A stretch of DNA of 34,965 nucleotides, from positions 1 to 34,965 of the forward strand of contig CAKKSE010000148.1 in the NCBI GenBank assembly GCA_919903025.1. Direction: 5' to 3'. The position numbers and the translations under genes were made by a program. Each line of letters opens with the position of its first letter. The first letter of the stretch is position 1. Shown one piece after another: positions 8,857 through 17,550 of this stretch. The notes beneath the pieces are model-generated. The model searched no databases and was not told the DNA's origin. It saw nothing but the letters and a program-made list of their open reading frames with translations. Origin of the DNA: Nitrospiria bacterium (GTDB lineage Bacteria > Nitrospirota > RBG-16-64-22).

Positions 8857-10076
8857 ACCCGGATGTCGATTCCCGTTCCCGCGGGGCGGGTCGCTTCCAC
8901 AAACGTCGCTTCTTCCGTCACCCCGGCGTTGTCGGCGGACTCTCCCGACGCCCAGGCCAGTTCCTCCCTCTCCCGCGGACTGCCCTGTTCCCCTCCCACG
9001 AGGACGGTGAACTGGTCGACCGTGAATCCCTGCTCCCTCAGCGCGTCGCGGAGCTGCTGTCCGCCCGCCTCCAGGATCGCCCGCGACAGGATGTTGTCAG
9101 TCACGAACGTCGCCCGGACCGACTGGTCGTCCACAAAGAGCGTCACTCTCACGGAACCGAGCGCCTCGGGAACGAGCTGGAGACGGACTTCCGTCGTCCC
9201 GGCGCGGGCCGGCAGGGCCCGGATCGTTTCGACGACCTGGGAGACGGCGGAAGGGCGGGATACGGACGCCGTCTCCTTCGTCCCGTCGGCGCCCACCGCA
9301 GTCGACGCCGCGGATGTCCCGCCCGGCACATTCGCGGGTGACGATTCCGTCTGGGGGCCGCCGCCCGCCTGGGATTCAGCGATGCCCGCGACTTGTCCGA
9401 GGGATCCTTCCAGACCTTCCAGGGCCGCCGCATCGGTCGCGGCCTGGCTCTCGCTTCTCGCCGCCGCGTGGAAATAGGCGCGGATTCTCTTCACGAAATC
9501 CGCGACCTCCGACGGCGGGAGCCCCATGCCGTCAAGGATCTTCGCCAGCTCGGGAGGAGGCGCGTTCTCCTCCGGAGACGCCAGCCAATCGGCGACGCTC
9601 TTTCTGAGAATCGCCCCCGGCGTCGACGCCGGGCCGGAAGTGTCGCCCTCAAGAGCGGCCGCTTCCCCCTGCGCCCCTTCGGATCCCTCGGCTGTCTGCG
9701 GGGCTTGCGCCCCCTGCCCGAGGACAAGGGCCAGGATCTCCCACATCAACCCCTCCCAGTCCACTCGGCTCGCCGTGTCGGTCCCTTCCGCCTGTCCCTC
9801 GACCGGTCCCGTCCCTTCGCCTTCGCTCACGGCCTGGTCGAGTGTCTCCGTGAAGCTCGATCCGCTCGTCCGGTCCGCCGCATCCGCGCCTGTCGAGGAA
9901 GCCGCCGGCACCGCCGATTCCCCCGGTGCGGCGGATGGTTCGGCCGACCGCCCCTCGATCTCCCTCGCGAGAACGGTGTCGAACGCCTCCCCCCCGGATG
10001 TTCGTGACGGACTCTGCGGCCCCGCTTGCGGAAGAACCGCCTCCAAACCCGATCCGATCGCGCTCACCTGCGCCAT
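8853..10076 (-). CDS. fliK: Flagellar hook-length control protein FliK
   Basis: Low-complexity N-terminus and FliK C-domain (TTEVRLQLVPEALGSVRVTLFVDDQSVRATFVTDNILSRAILEAGGQQLRDALREQGF). Confidence 0.9.
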   Translation of the reverse strand: MAQVSAIGSGLEAVLPQAGPQSPSRTSGGEAFDTVLAREIEGRSAEPSAAPGESAVPAASSTGADAADRTSGSSFTETLDQAVSEGEGTGPVEGQAEGTDTASRVDWEGLMWEILALVLGQGAQAPQTAEGSEGAQGEAAALEGDTSGPASTPGAILRKSVADWLASPEENAPPPELAKILDGMGLPPSEVADFVKRIRAYFHAAARSESQAATDAAALEGLEGSLGQVAGIAESQAGGGPQTESSPANVPGGTSAASTAVGADGTKETASVSRPSAVSQVVETIRALPARAGTTEVRLQLVPEALGSVRVTLFVDDQSVRATFVTDNILSRAILEAGGQQLRDALREQGFTVDQFTVLVGGEQGSPREREELAWASGESADNAGVTEEATFVEATRPAGTGIDIRV

Positions 10077-10086
10077 CTCTGCCCCC

Positions 10087-10110
10087 GATTCACCGATTCA
10101 CCCATTCGCC
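10087..10110. repeat. Octamer tandem repeat, 3 copies, upstream of fliK
   Basis: GATTCACC GATTCACC CATTCGCC. Confidence 0.85.
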
Positions 10111-10121
10111 AATGCAATGAC

Positions 10122-10297
10122 GCCCGAGGGTGCGTTCATGGAGGGGTGCGCCTCCGGAGCAACCTCTGAGCGAAACAACCAGCGGCCCCTGGCATCTCCC
10201 GTTTGGTGCATAGCCACGCGCTTGGCTGCCGCGCCGGCCCGGCCGGACCTGAGAAAAGATCGACTGGCGCGCCCCGGAATGGACGCACCCTCGGGCG
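10122..10297. repeat. Intergenic element bounded by ~18-nt inverted repeats, motE-like/fliK gap
   Basis: Left GCCCGAGGGTGCGTTCAT (10122-10139), right ATGGACGCACCCTCGGGC; reverse complements with one mismatch. Confidence 0.75.
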
Positions 10298-10303
10298 CCC
10301 CAT

Positions 10304-10927
10304 TCATCTTCTCTTCTTCTCCGCCAGCGCCTCCGAGAGGCGGGCCGCCCGCGTCGCATCGACGGCCGCCAGAATCTTCCCGGCCGTCTTCCCCTTCATC
10401 CGCGAAAGGAGCGCGAGAGCGACCTTGTCGTCCAGCTTCTCCATCCGCGCGGCCGCCTCCTCCGGCGGCATCGATTCGTAGACCTTGACCAAGTGCCTGA
10501 AGTTCTGTTCCCTCTCGTCCTCGACCTTCTTGAGAGAGGCTTCGACGTCCGTTTTCAGTTTCTCAAGATGGGCGATCCTCTGCTCCATCTCCTTCTTGAG
10601 ATCCTTCAGCTTCTCCTCTTCCCGCTTGACGGCCGCCTCGCGGCGTCCGATCTCTTCGGCCCTCTGCGTCAAGCCCGCCCCGCCGCCCGCTTCGTCCGCC
10701 CCGGCCCTCGCCGGGGCTTCCTTTTCCCCTCCTTTCGAGGAGGCGGCGGCCGTGCGGTCCGCCAGGGACGCCACGTCGACCGCTCCCGAACCGAAGAGAC
10801 CGAGTCCCGCCGCCCCAAGGGCGGCCAGGAGAACGAACGTCTTCAGGCGTCCCGAGCTTCCCCGTCCGCGGGGGGGCCCGGCTTTGCCCGTCTTCGCGTT
10901 GCGGTTCTCAGACCATGGGAAGCTCAC
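10304..10927 (-). CDS. MotE-like / MgtE N-terminal domain protein in the fliJ-fliK position
   Basis: TM, coiled coil, then VYESMPPEEAAARMEKLDDKVALALLSRMKGKTAGKILAAVD (MgtE_N-like); overlaps the fliJ end. Confidence 0.85.
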   Translation of the reverse strand: MSFPWSENRNAKTGKAGPPRGRGSSGRLKTFVLLAALGAAGLGLFGSGAVDVASLADRTAAASSKGGEKEAPARAGADEAGGGAGLTQRAEEIGRREAAVKREEEKLKDLKKEMEQRIAHLEKLKTDVEASLKKVEDEREQNFRHLVKVYESMPPEEAAARMEKLDDKVALALLSRMKGKTAGKILAAVDATRAARLSEALAEKKRR

Positions 10928-11381
10928 GAGGCCTCCTCCGGCCGGCTTCGTCCATCTGCCGTTGATCCTTTCGCGCTTCTTCCTTCCGCCGAACGCGGAC
11001 GTCGCGCGAATGGAGGTTCTCCATCATCCTGGCGTCCGTCTCCGCCTTCAGGACCTCGTCGCGTTTTGCGTCGAACTGTTCCTGGATCTGTCCGACCTTC
11101 ACCCGCTGGCGGCCGATCTCCTTCTGCAGTTCGTGGAGAAACGTGTAGAAGATCCCCGCCTCCGGCGCGGTCATTCCCTCCATCTGCCGGGCTTCGAGTT
11201 CGCCCATCGACTTCTCGCGAACCTCCTCGAGGACGTAGAGTCTCCCTTCCGCCTCGTCCAGACTGTGCCGGATCCCGGCCAGGTCCTGCCGCAGTCCGTC
11301 CCGGACCTTCCGCCGGTAGTCGAGGACCGCCTTCAAGCGGAACTTCTCCTCTTCCGGATCCTTGCGGGAACGCGGCGTCAT
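10908..11381 (-). CDS. fliJ: Flagellar export chaperone FliJ
   Basis: 157-aa coiled-coil product MTPRSRKDPEEEKFRLKAVLDYRRKVRDGL..., located within the longer ORF 10908..12461; start overlaps the fliI stop (ATGA). Confidence 0.85.
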   Translation of the reverse strand: MTPRSRKDPEEEKFRLKAVLDYRRKVRDGLRQDLAGIRHSLDEAEGRLYVLEEVREKSMGELEARQMEGMTAPEAGIFYTFLHELQKEIGRQRVKVGQIQEQFDAKRDEVLKAETDARMMENLHSRDVRVRRKEEARKDQRQMDEAGRRRPRELPMV

Positions 11382-12709
11382 CACGCGGTCTCCTCGCGCC
11401 ACAGGTCCGAGAGTCCCGCCAGGGAATCGGCGTATGGGGCTTGTTCCGTGAGATCCTGGCGAAGGTACCGGCGGATGGCGTCGTTCCGGCGGATGGCGTC
11501 GTCGACCTTGGGGTCGCTTCCCGCCTTGTACGCCCCGATGTGAATCAGGTCCTCCGCTCCCTTGTAGGTCGCGAGGACGGAGAGCGTCCGGCGGGCCAGC
11601 TCCAGGTGCTCGGGGGAAACGACGTCGATCATCACGCGCGAGTTGGACGCGAGCGGATCGACGGCCGGAAAATGGTTCTGATTGGCGAGGTCCCTCGACA
11701 GGACGATGTGTCCGTCCAGGGTGGCGCGGACGGCATCGGCGACCGGGTCCGCCATATCGTCTCCCTCCACCAGGACCGTATAGAGGCCCGTGATGCTTCC
11801 GCTTCCGGAGCCCATTCCGGCCCGCTCCAACAGCTTGGGGAGGAGGGCGAACACGGACGGCGTGTACCCCTTCGTCGTCGGCGGCTCCCCGACAGCGAGC
11901 CCCACCTCCCGCTGGGCCATGGCGAAACGCGTGATCGAATCCATCATGAGGAGGACTTTTTTCCCTTCGTCCCGGAAGTATTCCGCGACCGTGGCCGCCA
12001 GGTAGGCCCCCCTCAGCCGGAGAAGGGGGGATTGGTCGGACGTCGCGACGATTACGACGGACCGCGCGAGGCCCTCTTCCCGCAGATCCTTTTCCAGAAA
12101 CTCCCGGACCTCCCGCCCCCGCTCCCCGATGAGGGCGATCACGTTCACGTCCGCCTCCGTGTAACGCGCGATCATCCCCATGAGGACCGACTTGCCGACC
12201 CCGCTGCCGGCCATGATCCCGAGCCTCTGCCCCCGGGCGCAGGTGAACAGGCCGTTCAGAACGCGGACGCCCAGGTCGAGCGGTTCGGTGATGCGGTTGC
12301 GGAGAAGGGGCGGAACGGGAGGCGCGTAGAGCGGATACTCGGCTGAGGCGCGGACGGCCCCTTTTCCGTCGATCGGCTGGCCCATGGCGTCGAGGATCCG
12401 GCCCAGGAAGGCCGGCCCCACGCCGACGGCCGGCTTCTGCCGCCGGGAAACGATCTTGCATCCAGGCCCGATCCCGCGGACCTCGCCGATCGGCATCAGC
12501 AGGATCTGGCCCTCGCGGAACCCGACGACTTCCGCCGGCACGGTCCCCCGCCCGTCAGGGAGCTCGATCTCGCAGATCTCGCCGACGGTCGCCCCCGGGC
12601 CGTGCCCTTCCAGGATCAGGCCCACGACCTTCGTCACCCGCCCGTGGATCCGGATCGGCGTCGACTCCGCGACGCTCTCGACGTAGCGATCCAGCGCGAC
12701 CACGCTCAT
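11381..12709 (-). CDS. fliI: Flagellum-specific ATPase FliI
   Basis: Walker A GSGVGKSVLMGMIAR, GERGREVREFLE, MMDSITRFAMAQREVGLAVGEPPTTKGYTPSVF. Confidence 0.97.
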   Translation of the reverse strand: MSVVALDRYVESVAESTPIRIHGRVTKVVGLILEGHGPGATVGEICEIELPDGRGTVPAEVVGFREGQILLMPIGEVRGIGPGCKIVSRRQKPAVGVGPAFLGRILDAMGQPIDGKGAVRASAEYPLYAPPVPPLLRNRITEPLDLGVRVLNGLFTCARGQRLGIMAGSGVGKSVLMGMIARYTEADVNVIALIGERGREVREFLEKDLREEGLARSVVIVATSDQSPLLRLRGAYLAATVAEYFRDEGKKVLLMMDSITRFAMAQREVGLAVGEPPTTKGYTPSVFALLPKLLERAGMGSGSGSITGLYTVLVEGDDMADPVADAVRATLDGHIVLSRDLANQNHFPAVDPLASNSRVMIDVVSPEHLELARRTLSVLATYKGAEDLIHIGAYKAGSDPKVDDAIRRNDAIRRYLRQDLTEQAPYADSLAGLSDLWREETA

Positions 12710-13377
12710 TGTGCGTCCCCGCCGGCCGATTGAGCCTCGCTCTCGCGCCACACGGCCCCCAGGTCACGGGCGATCTCGATCAACTGCTGGTCGATCCTCG
12801 CGTCGATGTCCCCCATCGCGGACTCCACGATGCACCCGCCGGGGAGAACGGACTTGTCCGCCTCGACGGAAACCGCCTTGAGCCCCTCAACCGACAGGGC
12901 AAGGTCTTTCTTCATCGCCATGGCCCGCTCGAGATCGTCCGGATTCACGCGGATCGTCAGGTGCTCGCGCTCGACAGCCTGGGCGACGGCCTCGACAGCG
13001 ATCCGCCTGAGAACGTCCCCCCGCGCGGAGATCTCCCGAACCAGGATCCGCCTCGCGATGGCGATGGCTAACTTGAGCGCCTCCCCCTCCGCCCGGGCGA
13101 GGATCTTGCGCTTGACCCCGTCGAGCTCGTCGAGGAGATGGAACAGGCCCGCCGCGGCAGCTTCGATCTTCTCGCGGCCGAAGACCGTTCCCGCCGCCTC
13201 TCCCGCCGCCCAGCCGCGCTCGTACCCCGTGCGCTCGGCGAGCATGATCCGCTCTTCCTCGTAGAGGACGCGGTCGGACCCGCCGTGCCCCGATCCCCGC
13301 GGATGGACGAGAACGGGGGAGACCGCCGGATCGAGGGAGCCCGGCCTGAGAACGCTAGACAACCATTTCTTCTCCAC
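12706..13377 (-). CDS. fliH: Flagellar assembly protein FliH
   Basis: FliH-like C-domain (IRVNPDDLERA...ADKSVLPGGCIVESAMGDIDARIDQQL) between fliG and fliI. Confidence 0.92.
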   Translation of the reverse strand: MEKKWLSSVLRPGSLDPAVSPVLVHPRGSGHGGSDRVLYEEERIMLAERTGYERGWAAGEAAGTVFGREKIEAAAAGLFHLLDELDGVKRKILARAEGEALKLAIAIARRILVREISARGDVLRRIAVEAVAQAVEREHLTIRVNPDDLERAMAMKKDLALSVEGLKAVSVEADKSVLPGGCIVESAMGDIDARIDQQLIEIARDLGAVWRESEAQSAGGDAQ

Positions 13378-14359
13378 CCTTGCCTCCGATGACGATCTTT
13401 CCCTCTTCCTCGAGACGGCGCGCGGCCTTCACGATGTTCTGCTGGGCCTTCTCCACTTCCGAGAGCTTGACCGGCCCCTTCGCCTCCATGTCCTCCTTAA
13501 GGATCGTCGCCGCCCGGGACGACATGTTCTTGAAGAACTTGTCGCGGACCGGCTCCGACGCCCCCTTCAGGGCGAAGAGGAGCTCCTCGCTCGTGACTTC
13601 CTTCAGGATCATCTGGGTTCCCCGGTCGTCCACGTTGACGAGGTCGTCGAAGACGAACATGAGCTGGCGGATCTGCTCGGCCAAGTCCGGGTTCGTCGCC
13701 TCGAGGGACGAGAGAACGTTCGATTCCACCGACTTCTCCAGTCGGTTCATGATCTCGGCCACCGACTCGATCCCCCCCACGATGTTCGACTGCACGGTCC
13801 CGGACGATTTGAGCTCGTCCTGGAGCGCCTCGTCCAGGTCCTTGAGGATCCCAGGCGGGATCGATTCGAGCGTCGCGACCCGGAGGACCACGTCGCCGCG
13901 AAGCTTGGCCGGAAGGAGGGACAAAACCTCCGACGCCTGATCGGGATCGAGATGGGCCAGGACGATGGCGATCGTCTGGGGATGCTCGATCTTGAGGAAG
14001 TTGGCGACCGTCTTCGCGTCGAGCCACTTGAGGGTCTCGAAGCCGGAGTCTTCCCCGGAGCTCGACGTGAGGGTCTCCATGATCCTGTTCGCTTTCTCCT
14101 GACCCAGGGCCTTGAGCAGGATCTTTCTCACGTACCCCTCGTCGGCCGTGATGAATCCCCCTTCGCTCGAGAGGGACTGGTGGTACTCGGCGATGACTTG
14201 CCCGGCCGTCTCCGAGGAGATCGACCCCAAGTGGGACATATGACTGCTGATCGCCCGGACATCGCGGACGTCCATGTGCCTCAGCACCTCGGAGGCAATC
14301 TCTTCGCCCACGGTCGTGAGGAGGATGGCCGCCTTGTCCCGTCCCGTCAGCTTCGCCAC
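13355..14359 (-). CDS. fliG: Flagellar motor switch protein FliG
   Basis: FliG core (EHPQTIAIVLAHLDPDQASEVLSLLP; MFVFDDLVNVDDRGTQMILKEV). Confidence 0.97.
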   Translation of the reverse strand: MAKLTGRDKAAILLTTVGEEIASEVLRHMDVRDVRAISSHMSHLGSISSETAGQVIAEYHQSLSSEGGFITADEGYVRKILLKALGQEKANRIMETLTSSSGEDSGFETLKWLDAKTVANFLKIEHPQTIAIVLAHLDPDQASEVLSLLPAKLRGDVVLRVATLESIPPGILKDLDEALQDELKSSGTVQSNIVGGIESVAEIMNRLEKSVESNVLSSLEATNPDLAEQIRQLMFVFDDLVNVDDRGTQMILKEVTSEELLFALKGASEPVRDKFFKNMSSRAATILKEDMEAKGPVKLSEVEKAQQNIVKAARRLEEEGKIVIGGKGGEEMVV

Positions 14360-14360
14360 C

Positions 14361-15944
14361 CTACTTCTCCTTCATCCAGGACTTGACCAGGAGCGCGGTC
14401 TCCTGGGGCCGTGTCTTCGCCAGCTCGACCGCCTTCTCGCGGCTCACGCCCGGCGCCGGAAGGGCGCCACCTCGCATCTCCGCTTCAAGCTCCCCAACCG
14501 TCCGGGGAAGCCCCCCCGGGTACGGGAACGCGGGCGCGCGGCGAATCGCGTCCATCATAGGCCGGATGACGAAGAGGAACGCGAGCGCCAGGAAGACCGG
14601 AATGGCAGCGATCCGCCCCACCCGGAAGGCAAGCGACTTCCAGTCGGTGCCGGCCGGTTCCGCCTCGACCGGCGACGAGCCGGTGTCGAAGGCGACCTGG
14701 GCGATCTCCACCTGGTCGCCGCGCTCCGGGTTGAAGCCGATTGCCTTCTTCACGAGGTTCTCGTACGTCTTGATCGCCTCGGCCGGCCGCGCGACGAACT
14801 TGCGGACCTCTTCTCCCTTCTCGTTCTTGGCCGCCTCGTAGTTCCCGTCCACGAGGACGGCCACGGACAGCTTCTTCACCACGCCCGACGGCTCGACTAC
14901 GTGGGAGACGACCTTGTTGATCTCGTAGTTGATCGTCTCGTTCTGGCGCTGGGACTGGGACGTGCTCCCTCCGCCCGCCGCGGCCGGCGTCGCGCGCCTC
15001 GGCAGGTTCGCGGCGACGCCCGGAACGCCGGCCGGTTGTCCAGACGCGCCCGACGTCTTCTCCTGTTGCCGCGATTCGCTCCGGGGAACGGCCGAATCGG
15101 GATCGAACTTCTCTTCCGTCCGCTCGATGCGGGTGAAATCCATCACGGCGGCCACGCGGGTCACGGCCCGCCCTTCGCCCACCGCCCGTTCCAGCATCGA
15201 CTGGATCCGCGATTCGAGGTCGCGCTCGAAGGAGCGCTGGAACTCGGTCTGGCTGGCCGTCATCATTCCCGTGCCCGATTCGTCCGGAGGCCGGGAGAGG
15301 ATCTTGCCGTGGTTGTCGACGACCGTCACGCTGCCGGGCGCGAGATCCTCCACGCTCGACGCGACGAGATGAACGACCCCCTGGACCTGGCCCGAATTGA
15401 GAGACCGCCCCGGATGGAGCTTCAGGACGACGGACGCCCGGGCGCGCTGCTTGCCCCGGTCGAAGAGGGACTTCTCCGGCGAGGCGATGTGGACGCGCGC
15501 CTGCTCGACTTCCGAGATCTGCGCGATCGTTCGGGCCAGTTCCCCCTGGAGCGCCCGCCGGTAATTGACCTTCTGTACGAACTCGGTCGTCCCCAGGCCG
15601 GTCCTGTCGAAAATCTCGAAGCCGACCCCGCCCTTGTGGGGGAGGCCCGCCGAGGCCAGATGGAGCCTCAGCTCGTGAACGCGCTCGCTCGGAACGAGGA
15701 GAGCGTCGCCCGAGCCGCCCACCTGGTAGGGAATCTTCTGCTCGCGGAGCTTTTCGATGATCTGGTTCGCGTCATCGGCGTCGAGCTTCGAGTAGAGGAC
15801 CTGGTACTCGGGCCGCTGGGCCCAGTCCGACACGTAGTACCCTCCCGCGACGAGGATCGAGAGGAGGAGGGCCAGCGAGACCTTCCGCCCCAGCGTCAGG
15901 GAGTTGAAGAACTGGATGAACTGCTGAACCGTGCCCGGCATCAT
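14361..15944 (-). CDS. fliF: Flagellar M-ring protein FliF
   Basis: FliF N-terminal domain (YQVLYSKLDADDANQIIEKLREQKIPYQV...LARTIAQISEVEQARVHIASPEKSLF). Confidence 0.96.
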   Translation of the reverse strand: MMPGTVQQFIQFFNSLTLGRKVSLALLLSILVAGGYYVSDWAQRPEYQVLYSKLDADDANQIIEKLREQKIPYQVGGSGDALLVPSERVHELRLHLASAGLPHKGGVGFEIFDRTGLGTTEFVQKVNYRRALQGELARTIAQISEVEQARVHIASPEKSLFDRGKQRARASVVLKLHPGRSLNSGQVQGVVHLVASSVEDLAPGSVTVVDNHGKILSRPPDESGTGMMTASQTEFQRSFERDLESRIQSMLERAVGEGRAVTRVAAVMDFTRIERTEEKFDPDSAVPRSESRQQEKTSGASGQPAGVPGVAANLPRRATPAAAGGGSTSQSQRQNETINYEINKVVSHVVEPSGVVKKLSVAVLVDGNYEAAKNEKGEEVRKFVARPAEAIKTYENLVKKAIGFNPERGDQVEIAQVAFDTGSSPVEAEPAGTDWKSLAFRVGRIAAIPVFLALAFLFVIRPMMDAIRRAPAFPYPGGLPRTVGELEAEMRGGALPAPGVSREKAVELAKTRPQETALLVKSWMKEK

Positions 15945-15954
15945 GAACTCCCGG

Positions 15955-16029
15955 CTTTCAGCTCTCAGCGATCAGCAAAGATGCCCTTTCGGGCATTTGC
16001 TGAACGCTGACGGCTGATCGCTGACCGCT
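15955..16029. repeat. Inverted heptamer arrays flanking a perfect hairpin, fliE-fliF gap
   Basis: CTTTCAGCTCTCAGCGATCAGCAAAGATGCCCTTTCGGGCATTTGCTGAACGCTGACGGCTGATCGCTGACC. Confidence 0.87.
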
Positions 16030-16342
16030 AGATTTGCGTCCGCATGACCTCTTCGTACGCTTGGACGACCTTGTTCCGGATCTGCATCATCAGCTTGAAC
16101 GAAAGGGACGCCTCCTCGACGGCGATCATCGTCTCATGCACGCTCACCGGCTTCCCCGCCACGAGTTCCGCCGCCCTGCGGTCCGCGTCCTGCTGAATCT
16201 CGCTCACTTTCTGGATCGACTCGGCCAGGAACTCGCCGAACCCTTTTCCCGAAGGAGGCGCATCGCTCACGGCGCCCGCGCTCCCCGGCGCGGAAGCACC
16301 GGGAGGCTTGATGACCATCGGATTGATCGTCAGATCGTCCAT
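16028..16342 (-). CDS. fliE: Flagellar hook-basal body complex protein FliE
   Basis: VHETMIAVEEASLSFKLMMQIRNKVVQAYEEVMRTQI; start placed at MDDLTINP because the upstream extension is repeat sequence. Confidence 0.93.
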   Translation of the reverse strand: MDDLTINPMVIKPPGASAPGSAGAVSDAPPSGKGFGEFLAESIQKVSEIQQDADRRAAELVAGKPVSVHETMIAVEEASLSFKLMMQIRNKVVQAYEEVMRTQI

Positions 16343-16375
16343 CTGCTCTCGCCCTTCACCGATTCCCCCATTCTT

Positions 16376-16484
16376 CTTCACCCCCACCCTGGCCCTCCCC
16401 CATCAAGGGGGAGGGGATTTCCTGGTTCGCCCGTATGCTCTTATCCTCCCCCCTTGCGGGGGAGGATGAAGGTGGGGGGGGGGT
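16376..16484. repeat. Palindromic C-rich/G-rich repeat, two units, flgC-fliE gap
   Basis: CACCCCCACCCTGGCCCTCCCCCATCAAGGGGGAGGGG and CCTCCCCCCTTGCGGGGGAGGATGAAGGTGGGGG. Confidence 0.85.
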
Positions 16485-16485
16485 C

Positions 16486-16941
16486 CTACCGTCCGATCTC
16501 CAGCGCCTTCAGGGCCATCCCCTTGGCGGCGCTCATCGCCGTCACGTTCGCCTCGTACGAGCGGGTCGCGGCGATCATATTCACCATCTCCTCGATGACG
16601 CTCACGTTGGGATACCGCACGATCCCCTTCTCGTCCGCGTCCGGGTGGCCCGGCGAGTAGACCTCGCGCGCGGGGCGGTCGTCCTCGACGATCTCTGAGA
16701 CGCGCACTTCGGAGACTCCTCTTCCCATCGCCGATCCCAGCGCCGCGGCGAAAGGAGCGCCCGCGGGCTGCGGGTTGAAAGCCGGCTGGGCCGTGAAGAC
16801 GACGTCGCGGCGGCGGTACGCCCCCCCTTCCTCCGTCCGGGTCGACTGGGCGTTGGCGAGATTTGACGAGATCGTGTTCATCCGCGTTCGCTGGGCGTCG
16901 AGGCCGGAAGCGGAAATGCTCATGGCGGAAAAAAGGTCCAT
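16486..16941 (-). CDS. flgC: Flagellar basal-body rod protein FlgC
   Basis: MDLFSAMSISASGLDAQRTRMNTISSNLANAQSTRTEEGGAYRRR. Confidence 0.95.
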   Translation of the reverse strand: MDLFSAMSISASGLDAQRTRMNTISSNLANAQSTRTEEGGAYRRRDVVFTAQPAFNPQPAGAPFAAALGSAMGRGVSEVRVSEIVEDDRPAREVYSPGHPDADEKGIVRYPNVSVIEEMVNMIAATRSYEANVTAMSAAKGMALKALEIGR

Positions 16942-16944
16942 CGG

Positions 16945-17352
16945 CTACCTCGTCGTGTCGATGGCCTCGCGGATCCCCTGGAACTTCCTGGCCAGGATCT
17001 GCGCGGCGGCGTTGTATAGGATCGTGTTCTCGGCGAGGGCTTCCATCTCGCGCTCGATGTTCACGGCGTTCAAGTCGTTTCCCGGCGAGGAATCCGGGTT
17101 CGGCTCGATCACGGCGCCCGAGTCTCCCCCCGCCCCGCTCCCGGCCAGGTGACGCGGATGCGTCCGGACCAGGACGCCGGCGCCTTTTCCCATGGCCTCG
17201 GCCAGCGACCGGTCGAACGACACGGCCGACGGAACGAACCCGGGCGTCTCAACGTTCGCCAGGTTTGAGGCCACCACCCGGTGCGCGGCGCTCCGAAGGT
17301 TCAGCGCCTGGGACAGATGGCGGATCGCTGGGTTGTTTCTAATCCAGTCCAT
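16945..17352 (-). CDS. flgB: Flagellar basal-body rod protein FlgB
   Basis: MDWIRNNPAIRHLSQALNLRSAAHRVVASNLANVETPGF; AAGGAG RBS upstream of the chosen start (ORF-track start is upstream). Confidence 0.93.
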   Translation of the reverse strand: MDWIRNNPAIRHLSQALNLRSAAHRVVASNLANVETPGFVPSAVSFDRSLAEAMGKGAGVLVRTHPRHLAGSGAGGDSGAVIEPNPDSSPGNDLNAVNIEREMEALAENTILYNAAAQILARKFQGIREAIDTTR

Positions 17353-17404
17353 TCCGTTCACTCCTTGTGGAGGAGGTCCGGCATACAGCCTCGAACCCAG
17401 TTTC

Positions 17405-17419
17405 GCAAGAGATGTTCCA
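17405..17419 (-). promoter_or_regulatory. Sigma-54 (-24/-12) promoter for the flgB operon
   Basis: Minus strand TGGAACA-TCTC-TTGC, ~52 nt upstream of the flgB ATG. Confidence 0.75.
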
Positions 17420-17550
17420 CTTCCCCCCCTGGAGTCGGGGCGACCTCTCATCCCTTGTCTTTCAATGAGATACAAGGAGCCTTCGATGCCCCTCCCCTGA
17501 GAACAATCGCGATGATCGTCCAGGGGTCGGCAAATTCTTCCCGCTCCGCG

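Noticed and set aside
10097-10303. Cyclic-di-GMP (GEMM) riboswitch in the gap before fliK
   Set aside because: I compared the minus-strand sequence with the remembered GEMM-I core and found no convincing match
11463-11505. Near-perfect 18-bp tandem duplication in fliI (DDAIRRNDAIRR)
   Set aside because: FliI orthologs commonly have two similar D/x-A-I segments here, so it is likely ordinary coding sequence
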